64,000 nucleotides of DNA. Source: Photorhabdus luminescens subsp. luminescens (GTDB lineage Bacteria; Pseudomonadota; Gammaproteobacteria; Enterobacterales; Enterobacteriaceae). The notes beneath the pieces are model-generated. The model did no database searches and was not told where the DNA came from. It saw only the letters and a list, made by a program, of their open reading frames with translations. The stretch covers positions 41,085-105,084 of the forward strand of contig NZ_JXSK01000013.1 of assembly GCF_001083805.1 (NCBI RefSeq). The letters are read 5' to 3'. The first letter of the stretch is position 1. The number at the start of each line of letters is the position of its first letter. Positions 37,338 through 45,051 of the stretch are shown piece by piece. Position numbers and translations under genes: made by a program.

Positions 37338-37679
37338 ATGAAAAATCAGCCTGACATCTTTTTTCAGTTATGGGAGTGGCTGCTATCAGTTAGAGAACAA
37401 GGTATAGGTGCCGCACTGGCCGCCGCAATGGCTTATCTCAGAGGGCGCTATAACGGCGGTAAATTCTGGACAACAATTATAGACGCCATTATGTGTGCCA
37501 TGATTGCCTGGTTTATCCGTGATGTGCTGGATTTTTTTGGTATGAGCACAGATTTGGCTTACATCGGCAGCGTCATTATTGGTTATCTAGGAACGGATTT
37601 TTTTGGTCAGTTACTTCGCGGAACGTTAAATAATAAAGCGGGGATAAAGAATGAATATGAGCCGAGGCATCCGAAATAA
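37338..37679 (+). CDS. Holin
   Basis: 113 residues with three hydrophobic stretches (about 25-38, 49-67, 75-95; IIDAIMCAMIAWFIRDV and YIGSVIIGYLGTDFFG) and a charged C-terminus (NKAGIKNEYEPRHPK), as in the lambda-type holin family. It replaces the unrelated P2 Y holin. It overlaps the endolysin start by 29 bp, so lysis timing and endolysin are coupled. It would form the membrane holes that release the endolysin. Confidence 0.8.
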   Translation: MKNQPDIFFQLWEWLLSVREQGIGAALAAAMAYLRGRYNGGKFWTTIIDAIMCAMIAWFIRDVLDFFGMSTDLAYIGSVIIGYLGTDFFGQLLRGTLNNKAGIKNEYEPRHPK

Positions 37680-38058
37680 TAACCCTGGCAATATCCGTTG
37701 GGGGGACGACTGGCAAGGTTTAGTGCCGGAATCACAACATTCCGATAAATCTTTTTGCCAGTTTGTCAGCCCTGAATATGGTATTCGGGCCATGATTAAA
37801 GTGATTCAGAATTACAAGCGCAAATATGGAATCAATACAATAAGCGGCATTATTTCACGATGGGCTCCCCATAATGAAAATAATACTGATGCCTATATTA
37901 ACCACGTATGTAAAGACACGGAGGTGACTGGTGATCAAGTTGTTGATGTATTTAATAAAGTATTTATGACAAAGCTGATTAAGTCGGTTATTACCATGGA
38001 AAATGGTAATCAACCTTATAGCGATTCGGTTATTGATGAAGCCTTTTCACTTTTGTAG
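37651..38058 (+). CDS. Endolysin, muramidase-like
   Basis: 135 residues. Opening RGIRNNNPGNIRWGDDWQGL, then FCQFVSPEYGIRAMIKVIQNY and SGIISRWAPHNENNTDAYI are typical of the structural/lysozyme-like proteins of this phage group. No signal peptide, so it needs the holin. It differs from P2 K. The catalytic residue cannot be assigned surely. Position between holin and spanin supports endolysin. Confidence 0.82.
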   Translation: MNMSRGIRNNNPGNIRWGDDWQGLVPESQHSDKSFCQFVSPEYGIRAMIKVIQNYKRKYGINTISGIISRWAPHNENNTDAYINHVCKDTEVTGDQVVDVFNKVFMTKLIKSVITMENGNQPYSDSVIDEAFSLL

Positions 38059-38067
38059 AGCGATATT

Positions 38068-38517
38068 ATGAAGTTTAACTCTCATGGTTATACGGTTATT
38101 GCATTAGCGCTTGTCTGTCTTATTGCTTATCACTATCGGAGTAAATATACAGACCAGCTTGATAAGAGCATTAAGCTACAGAATGCATTACTAGAGCAGC
38201 AGAATGAAATCGTTAATCAGCAGGAGAAAATAAAGCGCCTGTCTGAGTTGGATAATCAGCATATAAAGGAGCTTGCTCATGCCAAATCTGAAATTGATGC
38301 TCTTCACGATGATGTTGCCGCTGGTCGTCGCCGGTTGCGTATCGCGGCCACCTGTCATCAAGGCGAAGCCGGTTCCTCCGGCAGCGTGGGCTATGCAATC
38401 CCCCCACGACTTAACCCGGCAGCTGAACAAGATTATTTCGATCTCCGAAGAATGATTATTGGTAACGAACAGCAAATAAAATATTTGCAGGAATATATTA
38501 AAACCCAGTGTCAGTAG
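38068..38517 (+). CDS. Spanin inner-membrane subunit (Rz-like, LysB position)
   Basis: 149 residues: an N-terminal membrane anchor (YTVIALALVCLIAYHY, residues 8-23) and a long periplasmic coiled coil (LDKSIKLQNALLEQQNEIV onwards). A second lysis gene is nested inside in another frame, the classical Rz/Rz1 layout. With Rz1 it joins inner and outer membranes during the last step of lysis. Confidence 0.85.
   Translation: MKFNSHGYTVIALALVCLIAYHYRSKYTDQLDKSIKLQNALLEQQNEIVNQQEKIKRLSELDNQHIKELAHAKSEIDALHDDVAAGRRRLRIAATCHQGEAGSSGSVGYAIPPRLNPAAEQDYFDLRRMIIGNEQQIKYLQEYIKTQCQ
38279..38455 (+). CDS. Spanin outer-membrane lipoprotein (Rz1-like, LysC position), nested
   Basis: 58 residues, wholly within the Rz gene in the +1 frame, ATG after AAGGAG. 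Signal peptide with lipobox (PLVVAGC, Cys residue 16), then a proline-rich mature part (SRPPVIKAKPVPPAA). Exactly the signature of Rz1 lipoproteins. Confidence 0.88.
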   Translation: MPNLKLMLFTMMLPLVVAGCVSRPPVIKAKPVPPAAWAMQSPHDLTRQLNKIISISEE

Positions 38518-38527
38518 CGGGGGAATT

Positions 38528-38989
38528 ATGCTGAAAACAAAACTGATGAGAGACATCATCACAAAACACAATCCCTTTTTTGTTCAAAACCCAGACAGAC
38601 TAGAAGTGTATGTTACCGAGGGGAATCTAGTGGCAACCGGGACGACTTCACCGTCATTTTTGTATCAGTATAAGTTGCATGTGTTGGCACTCGATTATCC
38701 ACACTCGCTCGACAGTCTCAGTGTTCCGGTGCTTGAATATGCGCGTCGGCATCAACCTGATTTATTGTTTAATTCTGATCAGCGTACAGACGGCATTAAA
38801 TTTGACGCGGATATTCTGAGTGATGGTACCGCAGATATTTTATTTGTATTACGAGCAACTGAACGTGTCATTGTTCAAGCAGAAAATGGACAATTGACAG
38901 CCCAACACCTTGATGAGCCCCCTTATCCCTCTGCCAGTCCTGGTAAAGATCCCTGGGGTGTATTGACTGACGGGAACGTGCAGAAATGA
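38528..38989 (+). CDS. R: Tail completion protein R
   Basis: 153 residues (P2 R 155). P2 gpR-family pattern: MLKTKLMRDIITKHNPFF, then RLEVYVTEGNLVATGT, YQYKLHVLALDYPHSLD and the C-terminal VLTDGN. Follows the lysis cassette and overlaps S by 4 bp. Involved in joining the tail terminator end. Confidence 0.9.
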   Translation: MLKTKLMRDIITKHNPFFVQNPDRLEVYVTEGNLVATGTTSPSFLYQYKLHVLALDYPHSLDSLSVPVLEYARRHQPDLLFNSDQRTDGIKFDADILSDGTADILFVLRATERVIVQAENGQLTAQHLDEPPYPSASPGKDPWGVLTDGNVQK

Positions 38990-39627
38990 CGGAAAATAAT
39001 TCACTGTTCGTTGCCCTTGATAATGAATTGCAAAAATTAATCAGTACCACAAAACCGGCATACCGTCGCCGACTGGCTAATAAGCTGTCAAAGGCGATCC
39101 GCGCTGACCAACAGAAGCGCATTCGCAGCCAAAAAAATGTGGATGGTACCGCTTATGAGCCGCGCCGCCGTCGCGTATTACGCTCGCAGAAGGGTATTAA
39201 ATTTTTGTACCAAGGAGATGTGCGTACGCTGAAAAATTGGCGCGCAACGCGCGGACGCCGGGGGCGTATGATTACTGGCTTTGACGAAGAACGTAACGCA
39301 GTACGTTCATTTTATCGCAGTAATATAGAGCGTTATCTGGAAATCAATCACAGTGAAGTGAAAAAAACGTCAAATCGCCGCGATCCGATGTTCCGGCGAT
39401 TGAGAACCGCGCATTTCCTTAAGTCCAGTGCCTCATCAGCCGCCGCTGTTGTTGGTTTTCAAGGCCGGGCCGCAGCAATTGCTCGTCAGCATCAATACGG
39501 TTTGGAAGGCAGTATTAACGCGTTGGCAGAAACGAAGTATCCGCAACGTCAATTGTTAGGCATCACGCCGCATGAGCGACTGCAACTGATTGAATTAATT
39601 TATCATGACCTCGTGAGTGAACTATGA
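38986..39627 (+). CDS. S: Tail completion protein S (phage virion morphogenesis family)
   Basis: 213 residues, longer than P2 S (150). Very basic and Arg-rich: RRRLANKLSKAIRADQQKRI, YEPRRRRVLRSQKGIKFLY, and a C-terminal AAIARQHQYGL followed by QRQLLGITPHE, the hallmark end of the family. The extra length is an inserted middle (about residues 90-150). Overlaps R and V by 4 bp each. Confidence 0.9.
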   Translation: MTENNSLFVALDNELQKLISTTKPAYRRRLANKLSKAIRADQQKRIRSQKNVDGTAYEPRRRRVLRSQKGIKFLYQGDVRTLKNWRATRGRRGRMITGFDEERNAVRSFYRSNIERYLEINHSEVKKTSNRRDPMFRRLRTAHFLKSSASSAAAVVGFQGRAAAIARQHQYGLEGSINALAETKYPQRQLLGITPHERLQLIELIYHDLVSEL

Positions 39628-40253
39628 CACTGCCAGAATTGCATCGACTATTAACAAATATTATCCGCGTCGGCTTGGTCACGGATGTTGATCTCGTTGG
39701 TCATCGTTGCCGGGTAAGGACAGGTGACTTAAAAACGGATTGGATACCCTGGCTGACACTGCGAGCAGGTCATTCCCGTACCTTCTGGCCGCCCAGTGTT
39801 GGCGAACAGGTTTTATTGCTTGCCATTGGTGGAGAGTTGACTACTGCTTTTGTCTTACCGGCTGTTTATTCTGATCAGTTTCCGGCGCCGTCAGTTTCTG
39901 CCGAGGCTGTTCATATTGCTTTTCCTGATGGGGCAGTGATGGAATATGAGCCAGCGGTCAGTGCCTTAAAAGTAACGGGTATTAAAACCGCAACGGTGAA
40001 TGCCTCCGGTTCTGTTCATGTCACTGCGCCAGAAATGACTTGTACCGCAAGCAGTCAAATTACGCTTGATACGCCTCACGTCATTTGTACCAATTTACTG
40101 ACAACAGCCAGCTTGGTAGTGCAAAAAGGCGGAAAAATGACTGGAAATATTGAGCATAACGACGGGCAATTCAGCTCAAACGGGGTGATCGTGGATTCCC
40201 ATAAACACACCGGCGTCAGATCAGGCGGTGACACATCAGGAGGCCCTGCATAA
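39624..40253 (+). CDS. V: Baseplate spike protein V
   Basis: 209 residues (P2 V 211). An OB-fold start (RVGLVTDVDLVGHRCRVR), then WIPWLTLRAGHSRTFWPPSVGEQV, and the C-terminal beta-helix spike tip with the iron-binding H-x-H (DSHKHTGV). It punctures the outer membrane at infection. Coupled to W (TAATG). Confidence 0.95.
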   Translation: MTLPELHRLLTNIIRVGLVTDVDLVGHRCRVRTGDLKTDWIPWLTLRAGHSRTFWPPSVGEQVLLLAIGGELTTAFVLPAVYSDQFPAPSVSAEAVHIAFPDGAVMEYEPAVSALKVTGIKTATVNASGSVHVTAPEMTCTASSQITLDTPHVICTNLLTTASLVVQKGGKMTGNIEHNDGQFSSNGVIVDSHKHTGVRSGGDTSGGPA

Positions 40254-40591
40254 TGAAATTTTTGGGTATGAATAAGCAAACGGGCCGCAACATGACTGAT
40301 ATTGAACACGTTCGCCAGAGCATTACTGATATTTTGATGACGGCTATCGGTGCTCGTGTTATGCGCCGTGAGTACGGTTCATTGCTGCCCGCGCTGATTG
40401 ATCAGCCGCAGAATCCGGCGTTACGTCTAAAAATTATGAGCGCGTGTTATATGGCGATCTTGAGATGGGAACCTCGCGTACGACTCACAACAATTACATT
40501 TCAGCGAGCAGAAGCGGGAGAAATGCACGTTGAAATAACTGGCGTTTATATCAACGGAAATGACTTAACAATAGCTATCCCCGTGAGGTGA
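40253..40591 (+). CDS. W: Baseplate wedge protein W
   Basis: 112 residues. Start MKFLGMNKQTGRNMTDIEH parallels P2 W (115 residues), followed by the gp25-type EHVRQSITDILMTAIGARVMRREYGS motif. Part of the baseplate wedge, related to T4 gp25. One-base overlap with V and 4 bp before J. Confidence 0.95.
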   Translation: MKFLGMNKQTGRNMTDIEHVRQSITDILMTAIGARVMRREYGSLLPALIDQPQNPALRLKIMSACYMAILRWEPRVRLTTITFQRAEAGEMHVEITGVYINGNDLTIAIPVR

Positions 40592-40595
40592 AACT

Positions 40596-41504
40596 ATGCC
40601 GACCATTGATTTAAGCCAGTTGCCGCCACCTGATGTCGTCGAGCCACTGGATTATGAAAGCCTGTTGGCTGAACGTAAAGCCAGGTTGATATCTCTTTAT
40701 CCCGAAGAGCAACGAGCTGCAATCACTCGCACGCTTGAGTTGGAATCTGAACCCATTGTGAAATTATTACAAGAGAATGCTTATCGGGAGTTATTGCTGC
40801 GCCAGCGCGTGAATGAAGCGGCTCGCGCGGTGATGGTGGCCTATGCAGCGGGTAGCGATTTAGATCAGTTGGGCGCAAATAACAATATTACGCGTCTCAT
40901 GCTGCAACAAGCTGATAACGACACGGTTCCGCCTATTGCGGCTATCATGGAATCTGATAACGATTTTCGTGTTCGTATCCCACAAGCTTTTGAAGGGCTA
41001 AGTGTTGCCGGGCCGGTGGGAGCTTATGAATATCATGCTCGTAGTGCCGATGGCCGTGTTGCTGATGCATCGGCCATCAGTCCGGCGCCGGCAAATGTCA
41101 CTGTGACTATTATGTCACGGGAAAACAATGGCATAGCATCACAAGATTTGCTGGATAAAGTGGTTATAGCTCTTAATGACGAAAATGTCAGGCCCGTTGC
41201 TGACAGGGTAGTCGTTCAGTCAGCTAAAGTCGTTGAATATCAGATTGACGCCGTGCTTTATCTCTATCCGACGCCGGAGTCCGAACCGATTCGTATTGCC
41301 GCTGAGCAACAAATGAAACGTTATACAGAAACGCAACATAGGCTTGGGCGTGATATTCGGTTATCTGCGATTTATGCCGCGTTGCATGTTGAAGGTGTGC
41401 AACGTGTGGAATTGAAATCACCCACCAATGACGTTGTGTTAGATAAAACCCATGTGTCATTTTGCACTAGCGCAAATTTGAAAGTCGGAGGTTCTGATGA
41501 ATGA
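40596..41504 (+). CDS. J: Baseplate assembly protein J
   Basis: 302 residues as in P2 J. Family pattern: DLSQLPPPDVVEPLDYESLLAERKA, LRQRVNEAARAVMVAYAAGSDLDQLGA, GPVGAYEYHARSADGRVADASAI and RPVADRVVVQSA. Forms the outer baseplate wedge with W and I. It overlaps I by 8 bp. Confidence 0.95.
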   Translation: MPTIDLSQLPPPDVVEPLDYESLLAERKARLISLYPEEQRAAITRTLELESEPIVKLLQENAYRELLLRQRVNEAARAVMVAYAAGSDLDQLGANNNITRLMLQQADNDTVPPIAAIMESDNDFRVRIPQAFEGLSVAGPVGAYEYHARSADGRVADASAISPAPANVTVTIMSRENNGIASQDLLDKVVIALNDENVRPVADRVVVQSAKVVEYQIDAVLYLYPTPESEPIRIAAEQQMKRYTETQHRLGRDIRLSAIYAALHVEGVQRVELKSPTNDVVLDKTHVSFCTSANLKVGGSDE

Positions 41505-42105
41505 CCGCTTATTGCCAACAGGTTCTACGGTTTTGGAGGTGGCGGCGGCTAATGCATGCTCGCAATTGCAAAATGTTCCGGTACCGCTTCGCCAACTCTG
41601 GAATCCTGATACTTGCCCGGTAGAGTTATTACCTTATCTGGCGTGGGCATGGTCAGTTGATCGTTGGGATGAAAACTGGCCAGTAACGACTAAGCGGGAT
41701 GTAATAAAAAACTCACTATTTTTGCACAAACATAAGGGCACTATTGGTGCTATCCGCCGTGTGGTAGAGCCATTGGGCTATTTCATTCAAATAAAGGAAT
41801 GGTGGCAAACCAATGATGCACCCGGTACTTTCCGACTTGAAGTTGGTGTTCGTGAAAGCGGGATTACTGCGGAAATATTTTCAGAGCTTGAGCGTTTAAT
41901 CTCTGATGCCAAACCTGTGAGCCGCCATCTAATCGGCCTGGCTGTCAGTTTAGATATATCGGGAGTAATTCACTGCGCAGCAACAAGCTGCATCGGCGAT
42001 ATGCTGACAGTTTACCCCTATTTGCCAGAAATGATTGAAACTAAAGGTACCGCTTACGCGGGATCAGCGGTTCATTTGATTGATACGATGAGGATTTTAT
42101 CATGA
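41497..42105 (+). CDS. I: Tail protein I (baseplate)
   Basis: 202 residues. Phage_tail_P2_I pattern: LRQLWNPDTCPVELLPYLAWAWSVDRWDENWP, then HKGTIGAIRRVVEPLGY. It attaches the tail fibre H to the baseplate. Coupled to both neighbours by short overlaps. Confidence 0.94.
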   Translation: MNDRLLPTGSTVLEVAAANACSQLQNVPVPLRQLWNPDTCPVELLPYLAWAWSVDRWDENWPVTTKRDVIKNSLFLHKHKGTIGAIRRVVEPLGYFIQIKEWWQTNDAPGTFRLEVGVRESGITAEIFSELERLISDAKPVSRHLIGLAVSLDISGVIHCAATSCIGDMLTVYPYLPEMIETKGTAYAGSAVHLIDTMRILS

Positions 42106-43751
42106 AATACTTTGCCATTTTAACTAAGTTGGGTGCTGCAAAGCTGGCGAACGCTGCCGCACTGGGTACCAAAATTAGTATTACTCATATGGCGGTGGGC
42201 GACGGTGGCGGCAAATTACCAGAGCCTGACGCTAATCAAACACAATTAGTCAATGAAAGGCGACGTGCCGCGATTAATACATTAAGCGTCGATCCGGTAA
42301 ACACTAACCAAATTATTGCTGAGCAGATTATCCCTGAAAACGAGGGGGGTTGGTGGATGCGTGAAATTGGCTTATTTGATAGCGAGGATAGTCTGATAGC
42401 AGTAGCAAATTGCCCGGAAACCTATAAACCACAGCTACAGGAAGGTTCAGGCAGAACACAAACGGTGAGAATGATTTTAATTGTTAACAATACTGAGTCA
42501 GTCACGTTAAAAGTTGATCCGTCTGTAGTGCTGGCAACACGTGAATATGTTGATAAAAACACGATTGAAGTTAAATCTTACTGTGATAATGCGTTTAAAG
42601 CCCATCTCGCAGCCAATGATCCGCACCAACAATATTTGTTAAAAGAGAATTTACCGCCTTTACCTGATGCTTTATTGACTCAAAAGGGGGTTGTACAACT
42701 GAGTAGCGCAACAAATAGCGTAAGTGAAACCCTGGCTGCTACGCCAAAAGCCGTAAAAGCAGCTTATGATCTTGCAGCAAGTAAGCTTGCAAGCGTGCCC
42801 GACGCCTCATTAACCCAAAAAGGCATCACTCAGTTAACAGACAAAACAGGCAACAGTAATACCCTCGCGGCAACTCAGAAGCTTGTTTCTGATGTCAACG
42901 ACAACGCCAACAGCAAACTCGCAAAATCCCAAAACGGCGCAGACATTCCCGATAAAAATGCGTTTGTGAAAAACCTCGGCTTGTCGGAAACCGTGGCACA
43001 AGCTCGAAATGCCGTACCGAGCAGCCGGAAAGTGAACGGCAAGGCGCTGACCGGGGATATCAGTTTGAGTGCGGGGGATGTGGGGGCTTTGCCAGCGCTT
43101 AAGTCTATCGACAAGATACCTGACTGGGGATATAACGGCCCTTTTAGAGGGAGCCGCACAGTGGACTACGCGCGCGGGATTAGCGTCGGCGATAATGACT
43201 ACGGGCAAATCTGGGTTGATAGCTCTGGGCGGCTGTATGGCCGATTTTCAAATTCAACGAGTAAAGAAATCCTGGGCGGTGAATGCGCCTATACAAGTGA
43301 TATTGCAGTCCCTGTCGGCGTCCCCGTTCCGTACCCCCATCGATACACGCCAGCCGGTTATCTTACGTGCAACGGTCAATCATTCGATAAGTCTTTATAT
43401 CCAAAGCTAGCAGAAGCTTATCCTGATGGCAAAGTACCTGATTTAAGAGGCGAGTTTATCCGGGGATGGGATGATAGCCGAGGGGTAGATCCGGGGCGAG
43501 TGTGCGGGTCGTGGCAGGGTGACGCACTTCAAAATATTACCGGGTCACTCGGTATGTATAAAGGTGTTGAAGTTCCGCGTGCAAGCGGGGCTTTTACAGC
43601 GATATTTCGAAATGAAACGGTGTCAGGTCACGTGGGTGGAACATTCAACAGCAGTGGAGATTGGAATTTCGACGCATCACGAGTCGCGCGTACTGCAAAC
43701 GAAACCCGCCCCCGCAACGTCGCATTTAACTACATAGTGAGAGCAGCATAA
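42102..43751 (+). CDS. H: Tail fibre protein H
   Basis: 549 residues. The N-terminal collar/attachment domain (KYFAILTKLGAAKLANAAALG to about residue 150) is well conserved. A shaft with two phage-fibre repeats (QKGVVQLSSATNSVSETLAAT and QKGITQLTDKTG) follows. The C-terminal receptor end has a tail-collar domain (PAGYLTCNGQSFDKSLYPKLA, then VPDLRGEFIRGWDDSRGVDPGR) and the end RPRNVAFNYIVRA. It sets host range. Only one fibre cassette is present; I see no inverted fibre fragment or invertase next to it. Confidence 0.93.
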   Translation: MKYFAILTKLGAAKLANAAALGTKISITHMAVGDGGGKLPEPDANQTQLVNERRRAAINTLSVDPVNTNQIIAEQIIPENEGGWWMREIGLFDSEDSLIAVANCPETYKPQLQEGSGRTQTVRMILIVNNTESVTLKVDPSVVLATREYVDKNTIEVKSYCDNAFKAHLAANDPHQQYLLKENLPPLPDALLTQKGVVQLSSATNSVSETLAATPKAVKAAYDLAASKLASVPDASLTQKGITQLTDKTGNSNTLAATQKLVSDVNDNANSKLAKSQNGADIPDKNAFVKNLGLSETVAQARNAVPSSRKVNGKALTGDISLSAGDVGALPALKSIDKIPDWGYNGPFRGSRTVDYARGISVGDNDYGQIWVDSSGRLYGRFSNSTSKEILGGECAYTSDIAVPVGVPVPYPHRYTPAGYLTCNGQSFDKSLYPKLAEAYPDGKVPDLRGEFIRGWDDSRGVDPGRVCGSWQGDALQNITGSLGMYKGVEVPRASGAFTAIFRNETVSGHVGGTFNSSGDWNFDASRVARTANETRPRNVAFNYIVRAA

Positions 43752-44377
43752 TGACAGAACAGAAATACTCTTTAGAACATGAAACAGCCGTATTGGGTAA
43801 AGATGGATTAGCTATTCAAGCCGGCTGGATAAAGGTTTATCACTCGAATCAAATCACACGAGAATTCACAAACTCTGATATTGAGTATGTGATGCTCGGT
43901 GTCAGTCTATCGGCTGGGGCCTATCCTGACGCGCCAAAGCTTCCCGATTCTCACGATAAGGCTGTCTGCCGCAGTGAAGACGGTAAGTGTTGGGAAATCT
44001 TGCCCGATTATCGCGGAAAAATCGCGTACGACACGTTAACACAAGCACAGATTGAAGTTACAGAAATCGGTGAACTGCCGGATACGCTAACCTTCAAACA
44101 ACCTCCCACAGACTTCGATACGTGGAACGGCAAAGAGTGGGTAGTTGATAAAGACTTACTCAAGTCTCATCAAATCAATGAAGCAAAACAGAAGCAAGCT
44201 GAACTGTTACAACAAGCAAATGAAACACTCTCATTGCTACAAGACTCTGTTGACTTAGAAGTTGCTACAGACTCAGAGAAAGCCGCTCTGTTGGAGTGGA
44301 AGAAATACCGGGTATTGCTGACTCGTGTAGATGTTTCACAAGCGCCAGATGTTGAATGGCCGGAAGTGCCGAAGTAA
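43751..44377 (+). CDS. Tail fibre assembly protein (Tfa/G family)
   Basis: 208 residues, one-base overlap with H. The C-terminal half has the typical Tfa pattern (FDTWNGKEWVVDKDLLKSHQ, then LLEWKKYRVLLTRVD and PDVEWPEVPK). A chaperone for folding of the fibre tip and normally matched to its H gene. A hairpin terminator follows. Confidence 0.92.
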   Translation: MTEQKYSLEHETAVLGKDGLAIQAGWIKVYHSNQITREFTNSDIEYVMLGVSLSAGAYPDAPKLPDSHDKAVCRSEDGKCWEILPDYRGKIAYDTLTQAQIEVTEIGELPDTLTFKQPPTDFDTWNGKEWVVDKDLLKSHQINEAKQKQAELLQQANETLSLLQDSVDLEVATDSEKAALLEWKKYRVLLTRVDVSQAPDVEWPEVPK

Positions 44378-44388
44378 TAAATAAGAAC

Positions 44389-44404
44389 AGGGCCGTTTGG
44401 CCCT
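44389..44404 (+). terminator. Hairpin after the tail-fibre operon
   Basis: AGGGCC-GTTT-GGCCCT with a further A-C/G-T extension, followed by TGTTGT rather than a pure T tract. Probable terminator of the V-to-tfa operon. Confidence 0.6.
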
Positions 44405-44432
44405 TGTTGTCATCCCAGATTTGGAGATTAAT

Positions 44433-44633
44433 ATGTCAATACGTCGTTTTTTGATTGCTGTAAGTAGTATTATAAATATTATGCCAGCCACTAATTACAA
44501 AAAGCTTATATCGTCGAAAAGTGATAATGAGAAAATCCGTAATGATATTGCGACGATATCTCAAGATACAGTTAACGCTTTAAATAAAAACAGAGCCAGC
44601 AAGCGTACTACATTACTTAACAATATTAAGTAG
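44433..44633 (+). CDS. Small phage protein at the Z/fun position, unknown
   Basis: 66 residues from the ATG behind GGAG. A hydrophobic start (MSIRRFLIAVSSIINIMP) may be a membrane helix; the rest is basic and polar (KKLISSKSDNEKIRND), ending NNIK. It lies where P2 carries Z/fun and overlaps, tail to tail, the end of U by 21 bp. Unknown function; cargo gene candidate. Confidence 0.45.
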   Translation: MSIRRFLIAVSSIINIMPATNYKKLISSKSDNEKIRNDIATISQDTVNALNKNRASKRTTLLNNIK

Positions 44634-45047
44634 ATCATCAGCAGTAATATTGCTTAAGCCTTCTCTAATATCTTCACTGACTTTTTTCAGTGATAAAGTA
44701 AATTCAATTTTTCGGGCTTTACCATCTGAGAAAAACTCGGTCCGGGTTTCATTCAGGCTTTCAATCACGAACATACCATAGATCATGCCGGTACCTTCAA
44801 TCAGCGGCCATGCCCTGCCTGCATACGCCAGTGTGCGCAGGGCTTCAAGAGAAATATCACCCCCCGTCACTTCTGGATAGAGCACTCCATCAAGCGTAAT
44901 GCTATCTTCACCCGCCCCGATATACTGCCATTTTGCCGATTTCCCCACGCGGTCATTTTTCACATGCCGCCAGGCCATTTCGCGGCTCAGTGACTGGTAC
45001 GGTGCGGTATTCAACATAAAAACAAACATGCCATAGATCATCATCAT
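44613..45047 (-). CDS. U: Tail protein U
   Basis: 144 residues starting MMMIYGMFVFMLNTAPYQSL; P2 U is 159. Family features: REMAWRHVKNDRVGKSAKWQYIGAGEDSITLDGVLYPE and the GMIYGMFVIESLNETRTEFF end. Follows T by 4 bp. It is on the minus strand, opposite to V through tfa, unlike P2. Confidence 0.92.
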   Translation of the reverse strand: MMMIYGMFVFMLNTAPYQSLSREMAWRHVKNDRVGKSAKWQYIGAGEDSITLDGVLYPEVTGGDISLEALRTLAYAGRAWPLIEGTGMIYGMFVIESLNETRTEFFSDGKARKIEFTLSLKKVSEDIREGLSNITADDLLNIVK

Positions 45048-45051
45048 AAGA

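Noticed and set aside
42102..44377. Invertible tail-fibre cassette
   Set aside because: No inverted fibre fragment, second tfa or invertase gene is found near H.
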